Part shown: piece by piece, positions 24,617 through 33,900 of the stretch
Layout of the letters: each line of letters opens with the position of its first letter
Position numbering within the stretch: the stretch's first letter is position 1
IMG/VR virus record: IMGVR_UViG_3300032462_000002
Coordinates: 1 to 64,000 of that record
Reading direction: 5' to 3' (one strand)
Origin: a virus
Length of the DNA: 64,000 bases
Program-made: the position numbers and the translations under genes
Notes under the pieces: model-generated
Database searches by the model: none
Seen by the model: the letters and a program-made list of their open reading frames with translations, nothing else
What the model was told of the DNA's origin: nothing

Positions 24617-24976
24617 TCAAATTTTGAGACGTACTTTAACTTCGGATATTACTACCGTAGAACCGACTAATAGTTCCCCTGCCGTATATTCGGCAAGAGC
24701 TTTGGCTTTTTCTTTGTTTGCTGCCCGAACATCCGGGAGATTTTTATATTCAATCCCTAAACCCCGATTATATCGGACAATTACAGTCCAATCCGCCATT
24801 TGGGGGGCATTAAGCATAACTTCAGCAGCTTCAACGGCAAACTCATAACTGTCATACTCGGTTTCTTTGATGACAATTAGGTTGGACGGGACGGCTTCTT
24901 TTTTGACGATAAATTTACCATTGTACGGGTAAATCATAAATCCATTTAACAATAGATCACGCAGGATGTCGTTCAT
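24617..24976 (-). CDS. Hypothetical protein
   Basis: The protein has 119 residues with mixed alpha/beta sequence (MNDILRDLLLNGFMIYPYNG...). The central region (EYDSYEFAVEAAEVMLNA then WTVIVRYNRGLGIEY) suggests a small enzyme-like or binding fold but has no clear catalytic residues. It sits alone between two minus-strand genes, with an AAAAGGAGCAAT leader on the minus strand. Confidence 0.65.
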   Translation of the reverse strand: MNDILRDLLLNGFMIYPYNGKFIVKKEAVPSNLIVIKETEYDSYEFAVEAAEVMLNAPQMADWTVIVRYNRGLGIEYKNLPDVRAANKEKAKALAEYTAGELLVGSTVVISEVKVRLKI

Positions 24977-25022
24977 AGGATTGCTCCTTTTCCGTATGTA
25001 TTCATTTCAAATATCTCTTTCG

Positions 25023-25541
25023 TTACAGTCCCCATTTTAACTTCAAGTATTCAAGTATTTCGGTTCTTTTCTTTTGATTTGACTCGATTAACTTGGCCCG
25101 ATCAATCGGACGCTGCTGTCGCTCTGATTTTCTAGCGAGAGAAGAAAGTGTTTCTATTTTATCTTCCCAGGCAGGATCAGGCGCATAGCCTTCCAATTCG
25201 CCAGCGATTTCCTTGTAAACAATTCTGCCTTCGTACCTGCAAGTGATCTCTCGCAAATGATAAGCGACTGAAATGGTTAGATTCATTCCACGAGTCAGAC
25301 CATCGAATTGTTGTCCAACTTCATAGGAATTCTGATCTTCTTCCATCATAGGAATATCATCAGCTTCAGGAATTTCATAGGGATCATCAATAAAGCTCTG
25401 CTCAAACACACGACTTCCTTGATGGAATATTGGCTGACCAACATATTTGGCGATGCTGCAAAATTTGCCCTCTAAGCCCATGTAACCTTTTTTCATGGCT
25501 TCGATGGTACGAGCTTCTTTAATCTGATGTTCTCTACTCAT
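25023..25541 (-). CDS. Hypothetical protein
   Basis: The protein has 172 residues. It is acidic in the middle (DDPYEIPEADDIPMMEEDQN) and basic at the C-terminus (SERQQRPIDRAKLIESNQKK). No family recognised. A TATATA box lies about 20 bp upstream (25561-25566), shared with the divergent metallopeptidase gene. Confidence 0.65.
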   Translation of the reverse strand: MSREHQIKEARTIEAMKKGYMGLEGKFCSIAKYVGQPIFHQGSRVFEQSFIDDPYEIPEADDIPMMEEDQNSYEVGQQFDGLTRGMNLTISVAYHLREITCRYEGRIVYKEIAGELEGYAPDPAWEDKIETLSSLARKSERQQRPIDRAKLIESNQKKRTEILEYLKLKWGL

Positions 25542-25597
25542 GATTCATTCCTCTTTTGGATATATACCAATGTCTTTGAAAACAAAAGGAGATTGGT

Positions 25598-27328
25598 ATG
25601 CTTAAAGGAATAATCAACTGGATTAAAAATCTAGGAAAGACAGCGGACGCTGTGACTGCTCAAGCAATTATTGTCAACAGAAAATCACGTCCTGTGACGC
25701 CACAACGTCCTACAGACCCGAACACCAAGGTTTATCTAAACGACCCGATTTATCCCAATTTAGTCGTCAATGAATTAGAGCCAAGAGACACAATGTTAGC
25801 AATGCGATCTCTTGGAGAAATGGGAGGCGGGTATCCATTGGGCAGTCTTCAGCAACAAGCGCTTGCTTTGAAGATTATGGTTCACAACGCCCTGGTTTAC
25901 ATGGCAGGAAAATCTCCTAAACAAATCAAACAATGGGCAGCAGTACAATCATTGATTTTGATGCCTCGTGCTGGAAAAGACCTCAACGCCTACTATGACC
26001 GTGGTTCACTGCGATTTTTCTTCTTTGGCGATCCAAAAATGAATAAGAATGTTTTTGCTTGCGATGCACGCCCGGTTGTGGTGCATGAATTTGGACATGC
26101 GTTTCTGGATATTCTACGTCCAGATTGGTGGGACACACAAGCTGTTGAAGTCTGGGCTTTTCATGAAGCATTTGGCGACATGACAGCGACTTTGATTTCT
26201 TTGCAATACGACGCATTGATCGACCACGCCATTACAGAAACAAATGGCGACTTGATGAAATCCAACATCTTGACACGTCTCGCTGCTGAAATGGGAACAG
26301 GACTACATCACATCACAGAAGGCAAGAATGGCGAATTGCTAAACTGCCTACGAGATATGACCCAATACTTCAAATATACAGAACCAGAAAAATTACCAGG
26401 AAAAGGTCGAGATGACCAACTCCTAAGCGAGTCTCACAGCTTCAGCCGTGTATTTACAGGAGCGTTCTGGGAGATATTGGTTCGTATTGGCGTGGCTCAC
26501 ATTAACCAGGGATACGTTTTGCGTGATGGCATGAAATTGTCCAGAGACATTATTGCACATTACTTGTTAAAGGCTGTCGTTCAAGTTCCAACCACAGTTC
26601 GATTATTTGATGCAATGGCACAACAAATATTGGCAATCGACCATGCCGAGGGTGGAAAATATCAAACAATTATTCGTGAAGTGTTTTCTCAGAGAGGCAT
26701 TCTTCGTCAACAAGTCATGATGTTGGAAGATGTTGACATTGATGCTGTCCTGAAGGACATTCAGGAGCCACACGAGGTTCAAATGCACGGAGATTTGAAA
26801 ATCGTTCGCACACTTACAACCAAAACAATGAGGTTGTCGGATAAACTTGGTCCAGTAACGGCCTTGGATGCAAATCCATTGTTTGATCTGGAAATCAGCG
26901 TGCCAGATCAAACAGCATATTATTTCGACAACGATAAATTGGTAGGGGTATCAGAATCCAATGAAGGGGAAATCCTGGATGCTGCGTATGCCTGCCTACG
27001 GCTGTTAAATGATGACGATTTGGTTGGCGATCATGATTCGGCATTGTTTGAAAACAGACACGGAAAGCTAATGAGAAAGCAGATCGTTTGCACCTGTGCA
27101 AAACCGAATTATTGTGACGCAAACGCTCCTGAATATGGAAAGCCGTGGAAACCAGCAAATAACTCTGGGTGCGTGGCCTGCCATAATGACAATTGCAAGC
27201 CTAGATCATGCGATTGTGACCCTGTGCCAACAACACCGGCCCCGAAAGTTGGTTGTTACACCACGGTTAGGGCCGGAGGTCGAACAACATATAAATATGG
27301 CAGCAATGCGTCAAGAAAAGTCTGTTAA
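25598..27328 (+). CDS. Zinc metallopeptidase, gluzincin (HExxH...E) type
   Basis: The protein has 576 residues. The zinc site is VVVHEFGHAFLD (H163, E164, H167) with a second acidic helix 23 residues later (FHEAFGDMTATL, E190), the thermolysin-like gluzincin layout. The body is alpha-helical. The C-terminal 120 residues hold clustered Cys (VCTCAKPNYCDANAPEYG, GCVACHNDNCKPRSCDC) that look like a small disulfide or zinc domain. No signal peptide is visible, so it acts in the cytoplasm, in the virion, or after lysis. The start has an AAAAGGAG leader. Confidence 0.85.
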   Translation: MLKGIINWIKNLGKTADAVTAQAIIVNRKSRPVTPQRPTDPNTKVYLNDPIYPNLVVNELEPRDTMLAMRSLGEMGGGYPLGSLQQQALALKIMVHNALVYMAGKSPKQIKQWAAVQSLILMPRAGKDLNAYYDRGSLRFFFFGDPKMNKNVFACDARPVVVHEFGHAFLDILRPDWWDTQAVEVWAFHEAFGDMTATLISLQYDALIDHAITETNGDLMKSNILTRLAAEMGTGLHHITEGKNGELLNCLRDMTQYFKYTEPEKLPGKGRDDQLLSESHSFSRVFTGAFWEILVRIGVAHINQGYVLRDGMKLSRDIIAHYLLKAVVQVPTTVRLFDAMAQQILAIDHAEGGKYQTIIREVFSQRGILRQQVMMLEDVDIDAVLKDIQEPHEVQMHGDLKIVRTLTTKTMRLSDKLGPVTALDANPLFDLEISVPDQTAYYFDNDKLVGVSESNEGEILDAAYACLRLLNDDDLVGDHDSALFENRHGKLMRKQIVCTCAKPNYCDANAPEYGKPWKPANNSGCVACHNDNCKPRSCDCDPVPTTPAPKVGCYTTVRAGGRTTYKYGSNASRKVC

Positions 27329-27330
27329 AC

Positions 27331-27774
27331 CTATTGACCAGATTGCCGTCTTTGTTTACGTTTTGTCGGTTTGCCTTGGTCGTCAAAGTCGATAGTGTTG
27401 GTGTTTGAGTCAATTTGACCATACACCAATTCTGTATAAGGCTTGTTGCCCATGAAGTTTATGCGAATTTTGACCTCAGTGATGTGCGGTTTTACTTGTC
27501 GGATGACGATTTTGAATTTATCACCTTCGCCAGCCACTATGTAGCGACCGCCATCTTTTGTAGGTTCATCCTTTATAATTGGGTGATCCAATTCTTTTAA
27601 GGATATTTTCGTTGCCCGATACAGAGTATGGGCTTCCTCGTTATAATATTTGTGGGCTTCACCGTCTTTCCACATGATTACGCCCGTAACAATTGGGCTG
27701 ATAATCAATGGGGCTGCGGTGCAACCTGAGAAAAATGGCAAACACAAAGACAAAAATAGCAATAGTTTTTTCAT
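27331..27774 (-). CDS. Lipoprotein, DUF3568-like
   Basis: The protein has 147 residues with a lipoprotein signal: MKKLLLFLSLCLPFFSGC, where Cys 18 would be lipidated. The body (KYYNEEAHTLYRATKISLKE, KIVIRQVKPHITEVKIRI) resembles the small DUF3568 lipoproteins of bacteria. In a phage, such a protein could alter the host envelope, for example in superinfection exclusion. It is convergent with the metallopeptidase, whose stop lies 2 bp away. Confidence 0.75.
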   Translation of the reverse strand: MKKLLLFLSLCLPFFSGCTAAPLIISPIVTGVIMWKDGEAHKYYNEEAHTLYRATKISLKELDHPIIKDEPTKDGGRYIVAGEGDKFKIVIRQVKPHITEVKIRINFMGNKPYTELVYGQIDSNTNTIDFDDQGKPTKRKQRRQSGQ

Positions 27775-27828
27775 AGGCTCCTCCTATGATATGTATTGCC
27801 GTCACCATCAAAAAAAGGAGAATCAACC

Positions 27829-28155
27829 ATGAGCGGCCTGTACTACAGCAATTGTGAACTCGATTTCGACACTGAAGAGGATCGCATTATCTTTGCCCAA
27901 GACGAAGATTGGGATGAAGACGAAGAAGACGAAGAAGACAATGACGACGATGATGACGATGATAACGATCTTCTTGATGACGATGATGACGATGATGACG
28001 ATGATGACGATGATGACGACGATCTTCTCGACGATGATGACGATGATGACGATCTCGACGACGATTGGGATGATGACGAAGATGACGATGACGATTGGGA
28101 CGATGACGATGACGAAGACGAAGACGACGAAGACGAAGACGAAGACGATGAGTAA
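27829..28155 (+). CDS. Poly-aspartate protein
   Basis: The protein has 108 residues. After a normal start (MSGLYYSNCELDFDTEEDRI) it becomes a run of Asp with some Glu, Leu and Trp (repeated LLDDDD and WDDDED). The DNA is a near-tandem GAYGAY array with a strong AAAAAAGGAG leader. Such proteins can mimic DNA, bind calcium or act as chaperones; none of this is shown. The high GAC/GAT repetition makes length variation by slippage likely. The stop overlaps the next ATG. Confidence 0.8.
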   Translation: MSGLYYSNCELDFDTEEDRIIFAQDEDWDEDEEDEEDNDDDDDDDNDLLDDDDDDDDDDDDDDDDLLDDDDDDDDLDDDWDDDEDDDDDWDDDDDEDEDDEDEDEDDE

Positions 28156-28784
28156 TGACTCCTGCAATTGAATACTTAATTCGCACCGATCTCATCAAAG
28201 AGTGGCTTGTCGTTCCGTGTTCAATATTCCTCTGCAATAGAAGCGATTATCAAAAAGTAGTCGTGACTATTGCAGAGGAATTCAAGCCTAGCGACCACTA
28301 TTCGGTGAAGCATTGGCATCTCAATAGATGTTCAGAGGAACAAGCTCTGCCATTTATGGACGAATGCCGTGTATCCAAAGATTTGGTATTCAATCACTCG
28401 GCAACGATACTGCCAAATCATCTTTTGCTTACTTATCATCAAGAATCAATAGCATCACATCACAACAGCTTTCGACAGCCCATGTCTCCTGAGTTGTATG
28501 ATTATTACTTTGAAAACACGACAGAAAGCACACTTCACACCAAAAAGCGGTTAAACTGGCTTTGGAGAGAGTTTGTTCGCACCTACGCTCCTCAATTATC
28601 TTCCTGCCAAGGCTATATATCTAATGTATATCGTTCGGATGCGAGCCTTGCAGATGAGCAACGGAATCTTGTTTGCAAGTATATGAAAAGACAATGGAAG
28701 TTCTGGCTAATGTGGCAAAAGCATTTGCTATTAGCGCCTGGAGAACTTGTCTTTTATAAGGAGTATCTGAACGTAATCGACTAA
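28155..28784 (+). CDS. Hypothetical protein
   Basis: The protein has 209 residues, translationally coupled to the poly-Asp gene by TAATG. It has many aromatic and His residues (HYSVKHWHLNRCSEEQALPF, KRQWKFWLMWQKHLLL) and several Cys, but no pattern that names a family. Confidence 0.65.
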   Translation: MTPAIEYLIRTDLIKEWLVVPCSIFLCNRSDYQKVVVTIAEEFKPSDHYSVKHWHLNRCSEEQALPFMDECRVSKDLVFNHSATILPNHLLLTYHQESIASHHNSFRQPMSPELYDYYFENTTESTLHTKKRLNWLWREFVRTYAPQLSSCQGYISNVYRSDASLADEQRNLVCKYMKRQWKFWLMWQKHLLLAPGELVFYKEYLNVID

Positions 28785-28802
28785 TGCACGAGCAGGAGGC
28801 TC

Positions 28803-29525
28803 ATGAAGAAGTTGCTTACGGTTTTGGCCTGCCTAACAGTGGTGTTCATCGGCATTGCCATCACATTGCCAAAAAATCAGTTGCGTGGACAGGCAACTCA
28901 TCAATATCCAAATCCTGACATTCCAGCACAGATAAATCCTGTAGCTGAGTATGAAGGCGAGGCAGACGAAGACCTCACCGATGTCATGGTGCCGATCCCA
29001 ATGAAGGATCGAGTTTTCAACAAAACAGGCATTCAGTGTGTATGGTGTTCGCTGGAAACATGCGGACGATATGCTGAAGAACCAAAACTAATCAATATGA
29101 CAGACTTGGCTGATTGTAAAAGTTACGCCAGTCCAGGTAGTGCGGCTCAAAAATTGAAGCAACTGAGAGTAAGATATGAACAGACAACAAGTACGTCTGA
29201 TCGTAGCTTAATCATCAAATCGGTTGTTGTAGAAAGACGTGGTTGTTTATTTGCAGTCCCAGGTCACGCAATGACCTTGGTGCATTACGACGAAAAAAAG
29301 GGAATTGTCAAGTACATCAACAACAGTGATAGTTCACTCAAAATTCGTACTTGGACTATGGAAGAATTCAATCGTCGTTGGGACGGATGGATTTGCGTGG
29401 TGTATGCAGACAATGACATTGTGCCACATAAATACCGTCCAATAGTACCAGAGATTCCAATCGTGGACAGAAATGGACCACAAGGAATCTATCCAAAAGA
29501 TTACATACTTCAACCAAGTAAGTAA
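28803..29525 (+). CDS. Exported cysteine-peptidase-like protein
   Basis: The protein has 240 residues with a signal or anchor segment (MKKLLTVLACLTVVFIGIAI). The likely catalytic Cys is in TGIQCVWCSLETCGRYA (C82 best fits the papain-like Q-C-x-x-C pattern), and the His in VPGHAMTLVHY (H155) with an Asn/Asp in KYINNSDSSL. This fits the C39/papain-like fold. The C-terminal tail DRNGPQGIYPKDYILQPSK matches the tail of the secreted serine protease at 14772-15671. It ends at a strong terminator. Confidence 0.78.
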   Translation: MKKLLTVLACLTVVFIGIAITLPKNQLRGQATHQYPNPDIPAQINPVAEYEGEADEDLTDVMVPIPMKDRVFNKTGIQCVWCSLETCGRYAEEPKLINMTDLADCKSYASPGSAAQKLKQLRVRYEQTTSTSDRSLIIKSVVVERRGCLFAVPGHAMTLVHYDEKKGIVKYINNSDSSLKIRTWTMEEFNRRWDGWICVVYADNDIVPHKYRPIVPEIPIVDRNGPQGIYPKDYILQPSK

Positions 29526-29532
29526 CGAAAAA

Positions 29533-29557
29533 GCCCGGCAAATCGCCGGGCTTTTTT
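29533..29557. terminator. Bidirectional terminator
   Basis: GCCCGGC (29533-29539) pairs with GCCGGGC (29545-29551), with loop AAATC, flanked by five A and followed by six T. It can serve the exported protein at 28803 and the convergent gene at 29556. Confidence 0.93.
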
Positions 29558-29792
29558 ATTTGCAGTTACACTTCTTCTTGCTGAAGATCACGCCGCCTGC
29601 ACGCCCGACAATTTTCTTGCTGCGATTCTTTGCAGTAATGGGACGATCACTTCCATCCAGGGCGGAATTGGGTTCGACCGTGATCTCTCGTTCTCCATTT
29701 TCAGGCTGATTCAGACCGGCATTTGATGGATCACCTGCCGATCCGCCAAAATTTTCATCTCGCCGTTGAAGCCAATTTATAAATCCCGACAT
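29556..29792 (-). CDS. Small hypothetical protein
   Basis: The protein has 78 residues (MSGFINWLQRRDENFGG...). The first helix resembles the capsid-targeting-like leaders of other genes, followed by a disordered Asn/Glu-rich middle and a basic tail ending KKKCNCK. A TATATA box lies about 40 bp upstream. The cytoplasmic or virion location is unknown. Confidence 0.6.
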   Translation of the reverse strand: MSGFINWLQRRDENFGGSAGDPSNAGLNQPENGEREITVEPNSALDGSDRPITAKNRSKKIVGRAGGVIFSKKKCNCK

Positions 29793-29828
29793 TGAGTCAC
29801 GCCCTTCGCAAATAAATACCCTGTGCCA

Positions 29829-29834
29829 TATATA
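29829..29834. promoter_or_regulatory. Candidate late-type promoter box
   Basis: CCATATATAGAG lies 36 bp before the ATG at 29870 and also upstream of the divergent gene that starts at 29792. It belongs to the recurring TATATA set. No -35 box could be assigned. Confidence 0.35.
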
Positions 29835-29869
29835 GAGTATACGGAAGTATTTGAAGCCAAGGGAGGCAC

Positions 29870-30184
29870 ATGAAAGGAGTCAATCTATCCTGGACCGTAG
29901 GAGTTCTTACAGTAATCCTATTTGTGGCATTCGGCGTCAAGACACACCATGCCAACCAAGAACCAACTCAACCAATAGCTCAAGTTCAACCACCTGAAGT
30001 CATTCCTGAGCCGCCAAAAACGCCACGCTTGCCGAACATCACAGTTCAGGTGCCGCCACATCTAAGTTATTCAGAAGTAGTCACCCAAGTAAAAAAATGG
30101 GAACAAGAAGCACCAGATTTGGTTGAAGTGGGCTTCTATGGAAAGACAAAAAGAGGCTTAAAAGAAAAGGAGCATCAATTTTAA
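29870..30184 (+). pseudogene. Truncated M14 carboxypeptidase, N-terminal remnant
   Basis: The ORF has 104 residues with an N-terminal signal or anchor segment (LSWTVGVLTVILFVAFGVK) and a Pro-rich linker. It then has HLSYSEVVTQVKKWEQEAPD then LVEVGFYGKTKRG, which matches the start of M14 zinc carboxypeptidases (Y-x-[ED]-[ED]-[IV]-x-x-x-L-x...P-[DL]-L-V-x-x-x-x-x-G-x-[ST]-x-[ER]-G). The zinc ligand H-x-x-E would come next but the frame stops. The following 70 bases show no continuation. I therefore read it as a decayed gene; a short standalone membrane protein is the alternative. Confidence 0.55.
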
Positions 30185-30254
30185 TGATGTTATGAATACT
30201 CTCGAACATGGACTGGTGTTTTGTGGTTTCTCAAAGAGGCTCCAGTAGTACCAA

Positions 30255-30866
30255 TTAAGACCAATGTTGAAGATTTTGACTTTTCAGGTAATACAGGTAT
30301 CGTTGGTAGGTATCTTCCACTTTGGAACGCACTTGCAGCCCAACAAGATCGGTAGAGTACGTTCTTTTGAATGGAGCAAGAGACGCAGGGTCGTAAACAA
30401 TAGGTTGTCTGAGATTAAGATAATCTTCAATTAAAGAAATGCCTCGGTTTTCGATTAAATCATCCCATGTCAATAATACAGCGCCCGGTGTCCGTTTGGC
30501 CATTTCGCACAACCGTCTGAGTCGATAGGTGTAATGCCTAACGGCAAAAGACGGTTTCATTTTTTCGTTACCTATCAATAAATTCAAAACAGCAGCAGGT
30601 TCTCTTACAATATAGATGAATTTACACTCTTTATAAGCTGCCTTAGTTGACAAGTGATGATTGTGAAGCAATTCATCCATGTAAATTGCAGAACGATTGT
30701 CTAATTTATGATGCTGCTCTGTAAGAGTCAATAAATTGGGTGGTCCCACATACGGACTGCGAACCGCTAAGTTGTAACCCTGAATCCGAGGATGGTGATT
30801 TAATGCGTCACATAACGCAGAAGAACCCGAATGTAGATGGCTGCAAACGAAAAGAACTTTCTTCAT
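30255..30866 (-). CDS. Sulfotransferase-like (PAPS-dependent) protein
   Basis: The protein has 203 residues. The N-terminal VLFVCSHLHSGSSALCDALN matches the phosphosulfate-binding loop of sulfotransferases (P-loop-like, G-S-[ST]-x-[LA]). A second block KFIYIVREPAAVL matches the 3'-phosphate-binding R-[DE]-P motif. It would move sulfate from PAPS to an alcohol on a sugar or polyketide. It lies near glycosyltransferase-like genes, so surface glycan modification is a reasonable inference. Confidence 0.75.
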   Translation of the reverse strand: MKKVLFVCSHLHSGSSALCDALNHHPRIQGYNLAVRSPYVGPPNLLTLTEQHHKLDNRSAIYMDELLHNHHLSTKAAYKECKFIYIVREPAAVLNLLIGNEKMKPSFAVRHYTYRLRRLCEMAKRTPGAVLLTWDDLIENRGISLIEDYLNLRQPIVYDPASLAPFKRTYSTDLVGLQVRSKVEDTYQRYLYYLKSQNLQHWS

Positions 30867-30954
30867 TATGGTCCTTTGGGAGAAAAAACACATTCACCTT
30901 AATAACTAACATCGTACCTGCCGGTACTTTACTTAATTAGAGAGGGATAAAAAC

Positions 30955-33900
30955 ATGCCACTTTGGTCAGACTTTTTCAAATTGTTCACATATGCCACAG
31001 AGAAAGACCCTCTGTCGGCTCGTAAAGACCCTAAGAACTTCGGGACTGCTGGCATTTCCCAGCCAGAAGCATTAGGGACAGATTTTCAAAGCGGTGGTGG
31101 ACCGGGTGGCCAAACAAGCTACCGTCAAACCAACGACATGATTGACACGACGACACTCTCCAATCGCTCTATGCGATATAAAGAGTATGAGCGTCTGCGT
31201 AATGTCCCGGAAATCGAAATGGCAATGACAGTCTTCGCTGATGAAGCGTGCGTTGCAGGTGATACTCCAATCACAACTCCATTCGGCGTTACAACCATAA
31301 AAGAGTTGGCAGAAAAAAGAGCCGATGAGAGATTTTTGGTTTATTGCTATGACTTCATTAAAAGAGATTACACTCTCGGTTGGGCTTTCGCTCCACGATT
31401 GGTCAAAAAAGCCAAAACTCTAACTATCATCCTGGACAATGGCACAAAGTACACTGCCACCCTGGATCACCTCGTTCTAAAGAAAAACGGGGAATGGATT
31501 GAAACAGGAGAACTTCAGTTCGGCGACGAACTAATGCCGTTTTACCGTCTGTCGGCTGCGTCCGATCTTAAACACAAACAATTTCCTCGTCTATTCAGTT
31601 TTGCAAAAGGCTGGATCAGTGAGCGTCAATTCATCGACGATTGGAAAACAGGCAAAAGTAATCCTGACTATGAAAAAGTAAATCGAGTAATTCGTATGGT
31701 TGGTGGCGGATTAACCACCCGACAAATTGCTAACAAACTAAATTTCGATTGGGCGACAATAGACGCCTGGGTAAAAAAAGAAGGATTCACCCCAAAGGAA
31801 ATCAGAACTCTTTACAAGCACGAAGATCGTCGTAGAGTTGTAGGGATTGAAGAAGGTCCAGAACAAGATGTTTATGACATTTCAGTTGAAGGACACAAAT
31901 GCTTCGCTACGGATTCTGTGATTCTACACAATTGCCAAAAAGATGAAGATGGCAACATATTCAAAGTGATTACAGCAAACGACGAAATTCGTGAAGAAGT
32001 TGAATTTCTGCTGTTGCACCGCAAGATGTTGAATATGAATCGCCAAGGTTGGACATGGTTCAAGAACCTGTGTATTTCTGGCGACTGGTTCGTAGAAATG
32101 GTCATCAATCCAGATAACCCTAAAGAGGGCATTTATCGAGCCATGCCATTGCCTCCCGAAACGATGTATCGCATCGAAACGGTAAAGGGCAAGATGATTG
32201 AGTACCAACAAAGCAAAGAAGGCCCTGATTATCAGGCCATCATACGAGGACCAGTCACCGGACAAAACGAAATGGAATTGAATCAAACGACGGCCATTAG
32301 GTTTGCTCCAAGCCAAGTCGTTCACTTCCGAATTGGCGATGATCGAAAGACATTCTTTCCATACGGTCAGAGCTTAATCGAGCCAGCCCGTGGACCGGCT
32401 CACAGCTTGAGATTGATGGAAGACGCAATGGTCGTATATAGGCTGTGTCTGGTGGGGGATTCCCGTGTTCGCACTGAAGACAGTTATAAACTGATTCGTA
32501 ATCTCAAAGTCGGAGATTGCGTTTGGTCACTTACTCCTAAAGGAATAATCCCAGCAAAGGTTTCCTGGTTCGTCAATAATGGCATTCAGGATATATTGAA
32601 AGTTCGCACTAAGCACGTTGAACTACGGGGAACAAAAACGCACCCAGTTTTGGTCAACAGAACAGGCGTCGTTCAGTATGTAGATATGCAAGATTTGCAA
32701 ATCGGTAAAGATCGCCTATTATTGGTTGACAATGATGCCAATCAACAGGTGGAAATTCCGTTTTTCGAGTCAGAACCGTGGGCTAAGTTATCCAAAGAAC
32801 AATTATTTACTTTCCGCAAAAAACAATACAAAAACAAATCAAACTTGTTGCGAGAATGCCATAATTTTGGTCGAGCCAAGCAATTCCTGTACTGTAAAAA
32901 CAAAGCTCTGCCATTATCCAAAGCAGAAAAGATCTGCGAGGTTTTTGGATTAGACAGTTCAAAATTGATCCAAGTCAATAAAAATCAAAGAAACGAAGAA
33001 CGTATTTCTTTACCATATATTGTTGACGAGGAATTTGCAAGATTGTTTGGTTTTCTATGCGGAGATGGGAACATCCACAATGGTTCTCAATTGTCTTTTT
33101 CAGCCGGAACAGACAAAACAATCAACGAAGTATATCGAGCAAAATTAGAGAACTATTTTGGGAAAGTGCGATTTGAGACAGACAAAAGAAGTTTGACGGG
33201 ATGCGGCAAGCATGTGGTAGATTCTACCTTTGCCTGTTCTTTAATGACGAGAATGGGTTACATCAACAATCATGATTGTAATCGTATTCCAAAATGGGTT
33301 TTCACAGCGCCGAAGAATATTCGCCGTGCATTCATAGAAGGTCTGTCAGACGCCGATGGATGCGAACGTCACACAAATAAAGGCACATGGTTCTCAACTA
33401 TTGAATTATGCAATGAAGAACTCGTCAGAGACATTAAAGAACTATGGTCATCCATTGGATTGAGTTCAGGACATCTAAAAACAAGACATCGTAAAGGTGG
33501 TCATGAAATTGAAATTGGCAGAGTAATGCCGCCAACAACTTCATACTCTGTAACCATTAGTGATGTTTTGCTGCCAGAAGAAGAAAACATTATTTCTATT
33601 GAAGAAGACGGAAAAGAAGAAGTATTTGATATTACAGTGGATAATGAATATCACAATTTCATTGTGAATGGCTGTTGTACACACAACACCCGTGCGCCAG
33701 AACGACGTGTGTTTTATATTGATGTTGGACAACTCCCTCCATTCAAGGCTGAAGCATTTATTGATCGACTGAAAGATCAATTCCGCAAGCGTAAAATCAC
33801 GAGTGGCCGGGGCGCACCAGGAGCAAACTCAGTAGAAGAACGCTGGCAACCACCGGCTCAAGACGAAGACTATTGGCTACCAATTCGTCCAAACAGCCTC

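Noticed and set aside
27823-28237. Long frames on the other strand and other frame over the poly-Asp gene
   Set aside because: They are shadows of the GAY repeat; their low-complexity Ile/Val or Arg/His sequence has no independent support and the real gene has a strong ribosome site.
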